A DNA stretch of 8,683 nt. It comes from Candidatus Gallibacteroides avistercoris (GTDB taxonomy: Bacteria > Bacteroidota > Bacteroidia > Bacteroidales > CHK158-818). The notes beneath the pieces are model-generated. The model saw only the letters and a program-made list of their open reading frames with translations, was not told where the DNA came from and did no database searches. Shown here piece by piece: positions 1 to 6,793 of this stretch (the stretch's first letter is position 1; every line of letters begins with the position of its first letter). The position numbers were made by a program, and so were the translations under genes. Location of the stretch: NCBI GenBank assembly GCA_018714665.1, contig DVNA01000069.1:1-8683 (forward strand), in the 5' to 3' direction.

Positions 1-31
1 AAATCCGGTTGCATTTTTCACTAAAATTCAT

Positions 32-62
32 ATTGGTTCAGTTCGTTTATTAAGTATCTTAC
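32..62 (+). promoter_or_regulatory. Candidate Bacteroidota promoter upstream of the first lipoprotein gene
   Basis: TTG at 33-35 is followed, after a 19-base spacer, by TATCTTAC at 55-62. The known Bacteroidota housekeeping consensus is a TTG-containing -33 box, about 19 bases, then TAnnTTTG. Spacing and the first six -7 bases fit, but the last two bases do not. Transcription from here would give a leader of roughly 165 bases before the chosen ATG at 233. A weaker alternative -7 (TATCTTGA) lies at 147-154. Which one is used cannot be decided from sequence. Confidence 0.3.
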
Positions 63-84
63 AAACATAAGCATAGTTTTCAAA

Positions 85-104
85 TCGGCAAAAAGTATTG
101 CCGA
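85..104. repeat. Short 7-bp inverted repeat in the 5' leader
   Basis: TCGGCAA at 85-91 pairs perfectly with TTGCCGA at 98-104 around a 6-base loop. It is not followed by a run of T on either strand, so it is not a convincing terminator. It could be a leader hairpin of the downstream lipoprotein gene, an operator, or chance in an AT-rich stretch. Confidence 0.3.
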
Positions 105-232
105 CAAAAACGAAAAGCCGTCGATTTTATGAAATTCACAACTTTTTATCTTGAACTTGTACAATAAAATTGGAAAATGATTCCAAACAAATGGTTATCT
201 TCGATTCGGAAATATATCAAATCTATAACCGA

Positions 233-1483
233 ATGAAACTACACCGCCTTGCCATCTGCTTTTCCATATCTGTATGGGGGCTTGCAACGGCCTGCCACGA
301 ACAGACGAGCAAAGAGTACACGTTCGACCGCTCCGGCATCAGCCGGGAGGTACTGGAAAACTACCTCTCGCGAGCCGTTACTTTAACGGAATTCTTGATT
401 GAAAACCCTTTCTATAACGACGCGCCCCTGTCTGAGAAGGAGGACGACATCCGAATGTTGAAAGCATTGAAAGCCAAATTCATCGGACGGGCCATCTACC
501 GTTGGGGCAGGGAACACCTGATAGCCGACACGGCTTTCTGGAATCCGGCACGACGTTTGATGGAACGGATGCACCGGCACGACCCGGAGATGATTTTCCA
601 GGCGGCTGTTTTTGAAATCGTTACCACCCGTGTAGATAGCATTGAGATTCCGGAATGGAGTTTTTCGGCTCTGGGCATACCGTACGAAAAGAGACATTTC
701 TGCTACGAAAAGATGCTGAACCGGGAAGGGAAATTCGTCAACCACTGGGGCGAGGGGGCGAGTGTCCCCGACATCACGCAACAGGAGACGCAATTGTGGC
801 TGATGTTCCTGGCGGGAAGCTACATCCGAATCGGATGCGAGGCGATTCACTGGGGACAGGTGAGCCTGATCGGTATGAATGACCCGGAATTCCGTACGTG
901 GAGGGATTTCCTCGAAAAAGCCCGTGCGTTTGCCCGGCAAAACTCCCGCCGCGGATGGGTGCTGTTCGACGCACACACCCCTACGGGCGGCATGATTGTG
1001 GAGGGAAAAAGCCTGCTGGACTTCAACTCCTTTCCTCTCCGCATCAAGGAGATCCCCGAAAAACCACTGCACGGCATCTTGGAAAAGCCCTACCTGGATG
1101 CTCTTTACGGGCGAAGCAAGGGGGGAATGACACCCTCGGGATGGAGCTGCGAATCGCTTCCCTATCTGGTAGAGTTCGACAATTTCGGCATATCCGCCCG
1201 TCCCGGTGTGGCGGGTACACCCTATTTTATCTGGGGATACGATGAAATCTCCTGGTTCTGCAAACTGGACGAGGAATACCGCGACTACTGGCTACACTAC
1301 GCCTACGACTGGTTGCGGGAGAACGACTCCAACGCATTCCTGCAAATGCCCCTCTCGCGTGTGGTAAACTGGGGCGAGGGACATCCGCCCTTTCTTTTCA
1401 AGGGAAATAACCGGAGCAAGGATTGCCCTGAGGGGATGAACATAGAGAAAAGCGTGGCCGATATATGGTCAAACCAGCCTTAA
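233..1483 (+). CDS. Uncharacterised lipoprotein, possible TIM-barrel fold
   Basis: I do not recognise a named family for this 416-aa protein. ATG 233 is chosen because it gives a compact lipoprotein signal peptide: Lys and Arg in the first five residues, a hydrophobic stretch (about residues 7-17), then LATAC with Cys21 as the likely lipidation site. The open frame extends back to a TTG at 170, but that start would bury the signal. The mature part is rich in Trp, Tyr and acidic residues. Several predicted strands end in acidic residues: AVFEI (E128), IGCEAIHWGQ (E203), WVLFDAH (D246), YLVEFDN (E314, D316) and WGYDEI (D337, E338). This is the pattern expected of a (beta/alpha)8 barrel of glycoside-hydrolase type, so a carbohydrate-active or carbohydrate-binding envelope protein is a reasonable guess, not a demonstrated function. 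The gene stands alone, convergent with the sirtuin, without SusC/SusD genes in view. Confidence 0.8.
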   Translation: MKLHRLAICFSISVWGLATACHEQTSKEYTFDRSGISREVLENYLSRAVTLTEFLIENPFYNDAPLSEKEDDIRMLKALKAKFIGRAIYRWGREHLIADTAFWNPARRLMERMHRHDPEMIFQAAVFEIVTTRVDSIEIPEWSFSALGIPYEKRHFCYEKMLNREGKFVNHWGEGASVPDITQQETQLWLMFLAGSYIRIGCEAIHWGQVSLIGMNDPEFRTWRDFLEKARAFARQNSRRGWVLFDAHTPTGGMIVEGKSLLDFNSFPLRIKEIPEKPLHGILEKPYLDALYGRSKGGMTPSGWSCESLPYLVEFDNFGISARPGVAGTPYFIWGYDEISWFCKLDEEYRDYWLHYAYDWLRENDSNAFLQMPLSRVVNWGEGHPPFLFKGNNRSKDCPEGMNIEKSVADIWSNQP

Positions 1484-1490
1484 CTCCCCC

Positions 1491-1508
1491 TCTCCTTGCG
1501 CAAGGAGA
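1491..1508. terminator. 18-bp perfect palindrome between convergent genes, possible bidirectional terminator
   Basis: TCTCCTTGC at 1491-1499 is the exact reverse complement of GCAAGGAGA at 1500-1508. It lies in the 32-bp gap between the stop codons of two convergent genes, where a shared terminator is expected. Neither side has a proper T tract, so an intrinsic terminator is only tentative. The C-rich left flank (CCCCC at 1486-1490) has no matching G run on the right, so the site could also be a damaged copy of a longer dispersed palindromic repeat. Confidence 0.4.
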
Positions 1509-1515
1509 ATTCCGT

Positions 1516-2220
1516 TTATCCGACCTCTTTGCCCTGCAACATTTTTGTCAAGGTCTTCACCCCTTCGGTAGCTCCTTGCCGGATCACGGTTATCTCCCGG
1601 TCGGCAGGGACCCGTACCTCCTTGGGGTCTATCAAATAGACCGAGACACGATTCGGCACATAATTCAACAACCCTGCGGCAGGATAGACATTCAGCGAAG
1701 TTCCTACGATGACAAAAATATCGGCCTGGGAGACCAGTTCGATGGCCGGCTCAATCATGGGTACAGCCTCGTTAAACCATACGATAAAGGGACGCAACTG
1801 GCTTCCGTCGGCAGCCAGATCGCCCAGATGAATATCGCAATCGGGAGGGGTCAATTCGGTAATCAGGTTCGGATTCTTGGAAGAACGGGCCTTCATCAAT
1901 TCGCCGTGCAGGTGCAAGACATGGGTGCTGCCGGCGCGCTCGTGCAGGTTATCGACATTCTGGGTGATGATGCGCACGTCGAAATCTTTCTCCAACCGGG
2001 CCAGGCCGATATGTCCTCCGTTGGGAGAGGCCGATAACAACTCCCGTCGCCGGGCATTGTAAAAGTCCAATACCAATTGCGGATTACGGTACCATCCCTC
2101 GGGTGTAGCGACATCTTCTATCCGGTGTTGTTCCCACAACCCGCCGGAATCCCGAAAGGTAGAGATACCGCTTTCGGCACTCATACCGGCTCCCGATAAT
2201 ACAACCAATCTTTTTTTCAT
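1516..2220 (-). CDS. NAD-dependent protein deacylase, sirtuin class III (SIRT5/CobB-like)
   Basis: Sirtuins remove acyl groups from protein lysines, consuming NAD and giving nicotinamide and O-acyl-ADP-ribose in the cytoplasm. Diagnostic motifs are all present in this 234-aa protein: GAGMSAESGISTFR (residues 10-23, NAD binding), TQNVDNLH (86-93), catalytic His105 in LHGE, and GTSLNVYPAAG near the C-terminus. Tyr54 and Arg57 in FYNARRR correspond to the pair that lets SIRT5 and E. coli CobB accept succinyl or malonyl lysine, so desuccinylase/demalonylase activity is likely. The usual two CxxC zinc pairs after the catalytic His are absent; only Cys128 lies in that segment. Where CobB has RPHVVWFGE this protein has RPFIVWFNE. 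Start 2220 (MKKRL) is chosen; an ATG two codons earlier, at 2226, is equally possible. It stands divergent from the FKBP operon. I believe the zinc-less form is common in Bacteroidales, but cannot check this here. Confidence 0.92.
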   Translation of the reverse strand: MKKRLVVLSGAGMSAESGISTFRDSGGLWEQHRIEDVATPEGWYRNPQLVLDFYNARRRELLSASPNGGHIGLARLEKDFDVRIITQNVDNLHERAGSTHVLHLHGELMKARSSKNPNLITELTPPDCDIHLGDLAADGSQLRPFIVWFNEAVPMIEPAIELVSQADIFVIVGTSLNVYPAAGLLNYVPNRVSVYLIDPKEVRVPADREITVIRQGATEGVKTLTKMLQGKEVG

Positions 2221-2291
2221 AATCATTTATAATAAAAGTTGCTTTTACGAACAATTAAGCCGTTTATACCGTTTTTCAGGCAGTGTTCTTA

Positions 2292-2299
2292 CAAAAATA
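2292..2299 (-). promoter_or_regulatory. Candidate -7 promoter box for the sirtuin gene
   Basis: On the minus strand these bases read TATTTTTG, an exact match to the Bacteroidota -7 consensus TAnnTTTG. It would start transcription about 60 bases before the sirtuin ATG. A clear -33 TTG box is not visible at the expected distance; the best is TTCG about 20 bases upstream. The region is AT-rich, so a chance match is possible. Confidence 0.35.
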
Positions 2300-2323
2300 T
2301 TAAATTTTTTAATGAAAAACGAA

Positions 2324-2352
2324 GCGAAATAAGATAAATCGCTTATCTTCGC
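2324..2352. repeat. Imperfect inverted repeat overlapping the FKBP promoter
   Basis: AAGATAA at 2331-2337 pairs with TTATCTT at 2343-2349 around the 5-base loop ATCGC. Three more pairs (GCG 2324-2326 with CGC 2350-2352) flank it after a 4-base bulge. It covers the candidate -7 box at 2344-2351. It may be an operator for a dimeric regulator or may be incidental. Confidence 0.35.
2344..2351 (+). promoter_or_regulatory. Candidate -7 promoter box for the FKBP operon
   Basis: TATCTTCG matches seven of eight positions of TAnnTTTG and sits about 75 bases upstream of the first FKBP start codon. No good -33 box is seen 19-21 bases upstream. The box lies within the right arm of an inverted repeat at 2324-2352, so access to it could be controlled. 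Confidence 0.4.
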
Positions 2353-2424
2353 CGGGGAATTTGAAATTCAGGTGAGTAAGAAAGTATAAGAGACTGACGA
2401 ATCACTCCTAAAAACAGAACCATT

Positions 2425-3009
2425 ATGGACAAAATAAGTTACGCTCTGGGATTGAGCATGGGTAATAATTTCCTGCATACGGGTATCAAAACGCTCAATG
2501 TCGAGGATTTTTCCGCCGCCATAAAAGCCGTTTTCGAAGGAGAAAAGCCGGCCATGAGTTACGAAGAGGCCAAACAGATTATCAACGAATATTTTGCCTC
2601 TTTGCAGGCACAAATGTTACAACGAAACAAAGAAGAAGGCGAAGCATTCCTGGCCGAAAACAAGAAGAACCCGAAAGTGGTAACGCTCCCCAGCGGCTTG
2701 CAATATGAAATATTGACCCAGGGAAACGGCCCTAAACCCAAAGCGACTGACCGTGTACGGTGCCACTACCACGGAACGTTGATCAACGGACAGGTATTCG
2801 ACAGTTCGGTAGAACGCGGACAGCCGGCCGTATTCGGTGTCAGCCAGGTAATTCCCGGATGGGTCGAAGCGTTGCAACTGATGCCGGTAGGTTCACGTTG
2901 GAAACTTTTCATCCCCTCCAATCTGGCATACGGAGAACACGGTGCGGGAGATTCGATTGCCCCCAACTCTGCCCTGATCTTTGAAGTAGAATTAATCGGA
3001 ATCGTATAA
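2425..3009 (+). CDS. FKBP-type peptidyl-prolyl isomerase, cytoplasmic FklB-like
   Basis: The 194-aa protein catalyses cis-trans isomerisation of X-Pro bonds and probably acts as a folding helper. It has the two-part layout of E. coli FklB/FkpA: an N-terminal helical dimerisation domain (about residues 1-85, starting with the typical SYALG motif) and a C-terminal FKBP domain (about 88-194). FKBP active-site residues are visible at Tyr115 (HYHG), Phe125-Asp126 (FDSS), Phe137, Val142-Ile143 and Trp146 (VIPGW), Tyr169 (AYGEHGAG) and Phe186. There is no signal peptide, so it should stay in the cytoplasm, unlike its downstream paralogue. The ATG at 2425 leads directly into the conserved N-domain, which supports this start. 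It is the first gene of a two-gene operon; the next gene starts 27 bases after its stop. Its isomerase function is well supported, while its client proteins are unknown. Confidence 0.95.
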   Translation: MDKISYALGLSMGNNFLHTGIKTLNVEDFSAAIKAVFEGEKPAMSYEEAKQIINEYFASLQAQMLQRNKEEGEAFLAENKKNPKVVTLPSGLQYEILTQGNGPKPKATDRVRCHYHGTLINGQVFDSSVERGQPAVFGVSQVIPGWVEALQLMPVGSRWKLFIPSNLAYGEHGAGDSIAPNSALIFEVELIGIV

Positions 3010-3036
3010 CAAACATATATTTATTTGAAAACAGAA

Positions 3037-3750
3037 ATGAAAAAAACAGTTTTAGTTTCAACAGCTTTATCTATTTTAGTCGCTGTTGGTTTAAGTTCTT
3101 GCAGCAGCACACCTTCTGCATCTCTCAAATCGGATGTGGACAGCGTCAGCTATGCTATCGGTGTAACAAACGGAGCCAGCATCAAACAGATGATTGATGG
3201 GGCGAAAAAAGAATCTAACATTGAACTGAATGTCAATGACCTGTTGGCAGGATTCATGGCTGCCGCCAAAGGAGACTCTACCAAAATCAGTATGCAGGAT
3301 GCCTATACGGTTATACAAACATACCTGATGAAGGTAGACCAAAAAATGAAAGAAGAAAACCTGGCAGCCAGCCAAAAATTCCTGTCTGAAAAAGAAAAGG
3401 AAGAAGGGGTAAAGAAAACCGAATCCGGTTTGCTCTATAAAGTGGTTACCGAAGGAAACGGTATAAAACCGAAACATAACAGCAACATCAAGGTTCATTA
3501 CAAAGGTACCAAAATCGACGGAACCGAGTTCGACAGCTCTTACAGCCGCAACGAACCGGCAGAATTCCCGTTAGGCCAAACCATCCCGGGCTGGATAGAA
3601 GGTATCCAATTGATGAACGTAGGTTCCAAATATATTTTCTACGTACCGGCAGAACTGGCTTATGGCGAAATAGGACACGGCATTATCAAACCCAACGAAG
3701 CGCTGGTATTTGAAGTAGAGTTGCTGGACATCCTGCCGGATGACAAGTAA
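3037..3750 (+). CDS. FKBP-type peptidyl-prolyl isomerase, lipoprotein (FkpA/Mip-like)
   Basis: This 237-aa paralogue of the upstream gene carries a clear lipoprotein signal: MKK, a hydrophobic run from residue 5 to 19, and lipobox LSSC with Cys22. The mature protein should be anchored in the envelope and help fold periplasmic or outer-membrane proteins, as FkpA and Mip do. The N-terminal FKBP_N dimerisation domain spans about 33-125 (it begins VSYAIG), is highly charged, and is followed by the FKBP domain (about 128-235). Active-site equivalents are Tyr155, Phe165-Asp166, Phe177, Ile183, Trp186, Tyr209 and Phe225; the residue before Ile183 is Thr where the paralogue has Val. ATG 3037 is preferred over the in-frame TTG at 3025, because it puts the Lys pair at the N-terminus. 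No Lys-Asp/Glu type surface-export signal follows the Cys, so a periplasm-facing location is more likely. Confidence 0.95.
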   Translation: MKKTVLVSTALSILVAVGLSSCSSTPSASLKSDVDSVSYAIGVTNGASIKQMIDGAKKESNIELNVNDLLAGFMAAAKGDSTKISMQDAYTVIQTYLMKVDQKMKEENLAASQKFLSEKEKEEGVKKTESGLLYKVVTEGNGIKPKHNSNIKVHYKGTKIDGTEFDSSYSRNEPAEFPLGQTIPGWIEGIQLMNVGSKYIFYVPAELAYGEIGHGIIKPNEALVFEVELLDILPDDK

Positions 3751-3772
3751 TAATCTTATCTTCCATAAATTG

Positions 3773-3810
3773 AAAATAAAAACTCCCGCAAAACGGGAGT
3801 TTTTATTTTT
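3773..3810. terminator. Strong intrinsic terminator of the FKBP operon
   Basis: The GC core ACTCCCG (3782-3788) pairs with CGGGAGT (3794-3800) over the loop CAAAA. Flanking A-rich and T-rich arms extend the pairing outward without mismatch to 3773 and 3809. T-rich sequence follows on the plus strand and the matching A tract precedes it, so it can work in both directions. It starts 23 bases after the lipoprotein FKBP stop codon. Confidence 0.92.
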
Positions 3811-3900
3811 TATGACCGGATGGCATCAGCCAAATAAAAACCTAAAAAATAACGAATCGCGATATTTTTTCAGGAAAACACATTTTTTCTCGCCTAAAAA

Positions 3901-3931
3901 TTTCACATTCCAAACTATATGATTACATTTG
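3901..3931 (+). promoter_or_regulatory. Promoter of tRNA-Pro
   Basis: TACATTTG at 3924-3931 matches the Bacteroidota -7 consensus TAnnTTTG exactly. Nineteen bases upstream lies TTTC at 3901-3904, one base off the -33 TTTG. The predicted start of transcription falls just before the tRNA at 3943. This is the best promoter in the window. Confidence 0.7.
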
Positions 3932-3942
3932 CACCGCATTTA

Positions 3943-4018
3943 CGGGGTGTAGCGCAGTTGGCAGCGCGCCACGTTCGGGACGTGGAGGCCGGAAGTTCGA
4001 GTCTTCTCACCCCGACCA
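3943..4018 (+). tRNA. tRNA-Pro (anticodon CGG)
   Basis: A complete 76-base cloverleaf can be folded. The acceptor stem CGGGGTG/CACCCCG has seven perfect pairs. The D stem is GCGC/GCGC, and the anticodon stem CCACG/CGTGG holds the loop TTCGGGA. The T stem GGAAG/CTTCT (one G-T pair) carries the loop TTCGAGT. The discriminator is A, followed by an encoded CCA (4016-4018). Anticodon CGG reads the proline codon CCG. It is transcribed alone, with its own promoter and terminator. Confidence 0.97.
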
Positions 4019-4048
4019 AAGCGAACAACAAAAGTTGTTCGCTTTTTT
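4018..4048 (+). terminator. Intrinsic terminator directly after tRNA-Pro
   Basis: GCGAACAAC (4021-4029) pairs perfectly with GTTGTTCGC (4034-4042) over an AAAA loop, followed by six T residues at 4043-4048. It begins at the last base of the tRNA CCA end, so it releases a transcript with almost no trailer. Confidence 0.93.
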
Positions 4049-4144
4049 ATTTCCGTTCCATACCCTGCCTCCCCACCGGCCTTTATACTTCCTAAAAACG
4101 CTGTACTCCCCAAACTCTCCCGTCGGAATTTTGAACATTTTTTG

Positions 4145-4152
4145 TATCTTTG
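4145..4152 (+). promoter_or_regulatory. Candidate -7 promoter box for mutS
   Basis: TATCTTTG is an exact match to TAnnTTTG, 25 bases before the chosen mutS start codon, so the mRNA leader would be about 20 bases. No TTG is found at the normal -33 distance; TTTTG at 4129-4133 is too close. Confidence 0.5.
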
Positions 4153-4177
4153 TGTGAATCAAAAAAAGCATACAACC

Positions 4178-6793
4178 GTGGCAAAGGAAATGGTAGAAAC
4201 GCCGCTGATGAAGCAGTACCTCGAAATCAAGAAGAAGCATCCCGATGCAATATTGCTCTTCCGGGTAGGCGACTTTTATGAAACGTTTTCGGACGATGCC
4301 ATCACGGCCTCCGAAATATTGGGAATCACCCTTACGCGGCGAGCCAACGGAGCAGCTCAATATGTGGAACTGGCCGGATTCCCCCACCACGCCCTGGACA
4401 CCTACCTGCCCAAACTGGTACGCGCCGGCAAACGGGTGGCCATTTGCGACCAGCTGGAAGACCCCAAACTAACCAAAAAGCTGGTAAAACGGGGCATTAC
4501 CGAATTGGTTACCCCGGGCGTTTCCATCAACGACAACATCCTGAACCACAAGGAGAACAACTTCCTGGCCGGCATCCACTTCGACAAGGGTATTTGCGGG
4601 GTGGCGTTTCTGGACATCTCTACCGGAGAGTTCCTGACGGCACAAGGATCGTTCGACTACGTGGATAAACTGCTGAACAACTTCTCGCCCAAAGAGGTTC
4701 TCTTTGAACGCAACAAACGGAAACTGTTTGAAGAGCATTTCGGCACACACTATTTCACCTTTGAACTGGACGACTGGATCTTTACCGAAGATGCCGCCAA
4801 CGACCGGCTGCTGAAACATTTCGAGACCAAAAACCTGAAAGGGTTCGGCGTACACAACCTCAAAAGCGGCATTGTCGCCGCAGGTGCGCTGTTGTATTAC
4901 CTGGACATCACCCAACATACGCACATCGGCCACATATCGGCCCTCTCGCGGATCGAGGAGGAGCGTTACGTACGCATCGACAAATTCACGGCCCACAGCT
5001 TGGAGTTGTTGGAAACGATCAACGAAGGCGGGAAAAGCCTGCTCGATGTGATAGACCGTACCACCAGCCCGATGGGCGCCCGGCTGTTGCGCCGCTGGAT
5101 CATCTTCCCCCTCAAAGAGGTAAAAACCATCAACGACCGGTTGTCTGCGGTAGAATACTTTTTCAAGGCCCCGGAGGTGAAGGAACAGATCGAACAGCAG
5201 ATTGCACGGATCGGTGACGTAGAACGCATCATCTCGAAGGTGGCCGTAGGCAGAATCTCCCCCCGCGAGGTGGTACAGCTGAAAGTGGCCCTGACAGCCA
5301 TGGAGCCTATCAAACAACTCTGTACCGAAAGCACCGAACCGGTACTGCAAACCATCGGCGACAGACTGGACCTGTGTACTGTCATCCGCGACCGGATAGA
5401 GCGGGAGATCAACAACGATGCCCCGGCCCTGCTCAACCGAGGGGGCGAAATCATCCGGCAGGGTGTCAACGAAGAACTGGACCAACTGCGGGAGATGGCT
5501 TACTCCGGCAAGGATTACCTGCTGCACATCCAACAGCGAGAAAGCGAACGGACCGGTATCCCAAGCCTGAAAATCAGCTACAACAACGTATTCGGATACT
5601 ACATCGAGGTACGCAATACGCACAAGGACAAGGTTCCTCCTGAATGGATACGGAAACAGACCCTGGTAAGTGCCGAGCGCTACATCACACAGGAGCTGAA
5701 AGAATACGAAGAAAAAATTTTAGGCGCAGAAGACAAGATACAATCGCTCGAAACGCAACTGTTCAACGAGCTGGTTCTATCGCTGGCCGACTACATACAG
5801 GCCATCCAGAACGATGCCTCGTTGATCGCCCGGCTGGACTGCCTGCTCTCGTTCGCCACCGTGGCCAAAGAGAACCGCTACATCCGGCCCGAGGTAAACG
5901 ACGGTACGGAAATCTGTATTACCGAAGGGCGCCATCCGGTGATAGAAAAACAGTTACCTCCGGGCGAAGCCTATATTTCCAACAGCGTAACGCTGGACAA
6001 CGAACACCAGCAGATTATGATGATAACCGGGCCGAATATGGCCGGTAAATCGGCCCTGCTACGACAAACGGCCCTGATCGTGCTACTGGCGCAAACGGGA
6101 AGTTTCGTCCCGGCGGAGGCAGCCCGCATCGGAATTGTGGACAAGATTTTTACCCGCGTGGGGGCATCGGACAACATCTCGGTAGGAGAATCCACCTTCA
6201 TGGTAGAGATGAACGAGGCGGCCAACATCCTCAACAACATATCCGACCGCAGCCTGGTCCTGTTCGACGAACTGGGACGCGGCACCAGTACCTACGACGG
6301 TATATCCATTGCATGGGCCATCGTCGAGTATATACACGAACACCCCAGGGCCCGGGCCAAAACGCTCTTTGCCACCCACTATCACGAGCTCAACGAGATG
6401 GAACGGAGCTTCAAACGCATCGCCAACTACAACGTCTCGGTAAAGGAGGTGAGCAACAAGGTGATTTTCCTGCGTAAACTGGTACGCGGAGGCAGCGAAC
6501 ACAGCTTCGGTATCCACGTGGCCAAAATGGCAGGGATGCCGCAAAGCATCGTCAAGCGGGCAAACAACATCTTGAAACAGCTTGAATCGGATAACCGGAA
6601 AAGCGGTATCGCCAAACCTACCCAACAGATCGCCACGCAACGCGAGGGAATGCAGTTGAGCTTCTTCCAGCTGGATGACCCCGTACTGAGCCAGATACGC
6701 GACGAAATCAAGAACCTCGACATCAACTCCCTCACCCCGATCGAGGCGTTGAACAAGCTGAACGAGATCCGTAAAATCATAACGGGGAAATAG
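4178..6793 (+). CDS. mutS: DNA mismatch repair protein MutS
   Basis: MutS recognises mismatches and small loops after replication and recruits MutL. The 871-aa length is normal for the family. Residues 33-35 (FYE in VGDFYETF) are the Phe-x-Glu wedge that stacks on the mismatched base. The connector, lever and clamp regions follow. The C-terminal ATPase has Walker A GPNMAGKS (618-625, Ala where E. coli has Gly), signature STFMVEMNE, Walker B LVLFDELGRG with D697-E698, and the TTHYHE-type H-loop (THYHE from residue 733). Near the C-terminus QLSFF (826-830) resembles a beta-clamp binding motif. The start is GTG 4178, giving VAKEMVETPLMKQY, which aligns with MutS N-termini; an ATG at 4190 is the alternative, and the TTG at 4142 precedes the likely transcription start. 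No clear Shine-Dalgarno site is present, as usual in this phylum. It is monocistronic and convergent with rubrerythrin; mutL is not in the window. Confidence 0.98.
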   Translation: MAKEMVETPLMKQYLEIKKKHPDAILLFRVGDFYETFSDDAITASEILGITLTRRANGAAQYVELAGFPHHALDTYLPKLVRAGKRVAICDQLEDPKLTKKLVKRGITELVTPGVSINDNILNHKENNFLAGIHFDKGICGVAFLDISTGEFLTAQGSFDYVDKLLNNFSPKEVLFERNKRKLFEEHFGTHYFTFELDDWIFTEDAANDRLLKHFETKNLKGFGVHNLKSGIVAAGALLYYLDITQHTHIGHISALSRIEEERYVRIDKFTAHSLELLETINEGGKSLLDVIDRTTSPMGARLLRRWIIFPLKEVKTINDRLSAVEYFFKAPEVKEQIEQQIARIGDVERIISKVAVGRISPREVVQLKVALTAMEPIKQLCTESTEPVLQTIGDRLDLCTVIRDRIEREINNDAPALLNRGGEIIRQGVNEELDQLREMAYSGKDYLLHIQQRESERTGIPSLKISYNNVFGYYIEVRNTHKDKVPPEWIRKQTLVSAERYITQELKEYEEKILGAEDKIQSLETQLFNELVLSLADYIQAIQNDASLIARLDCLLSFATVAKENRYIRPEVNDGTEICITEGRHPVIEKQLPPGEAYISNSVTLDNEHQQIMMITGPNMAGKSALLRQTALIVLLAQTGSFVPAEAARIGIVDKIFTRVGASDNISVGESTFMVEMNEAANILNNISDRSLVLFDELGRGTSTYDGISIAWAIVEYIHEHPRARAKTLFATHYHELNEMERSFKRIANYNVSVKEVSNKVIFLRKLVRGGSEHSFGIHVAKMAGMPQSIVKRANNILKQLESDNRKSGIAKPTQQIATQREGMQLSFFQLDDPVLSQIRDEIKNLDINSLTPIEALNKLNEIRKIITGK

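Noticed and set aside
383..1072. Minus-strand open frame of 229 codons inside the first lipoprotein gene
   Set aside because: It is a shadow of the plus-strand gene. The plus frame has a signal peptide and protein-like composition; this one does not.
1465..2037. Plus-strand open frame of 190 codons opposite the sirtuin gene
   Set aside because: It is antisense to a sirtuin with every catalytic motif intact, and its translation looks like no protein family that I know.
3844..3870. AT inverted repeat AAAAAATA / TATTTTTT between the FKBP terminator and the tRNA promoter
   Set aside because: Eight A-T pairs around an 11-base loop are weak and expected by chance in AT-rich intergenic DNA; a far better terminator lies just upstream.
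3740..3922. Short open frame of 60 codons after the lipoprotein FKBP gene
   Set aside because: It runs through the strong terminator at 3773-3810 and is mostly Lys, Asn and Phe from AT-rich noncoding DNA.
4469..5623. Minus-strand open frame of 384 codons inside mutS
   Set aside because: It is long, but lies wholly within conserved mutS coding sequence and gives a low-complexity translation rich in Val, Gln and Phe, typical of an antisense shadow of a GC-moderate gene.
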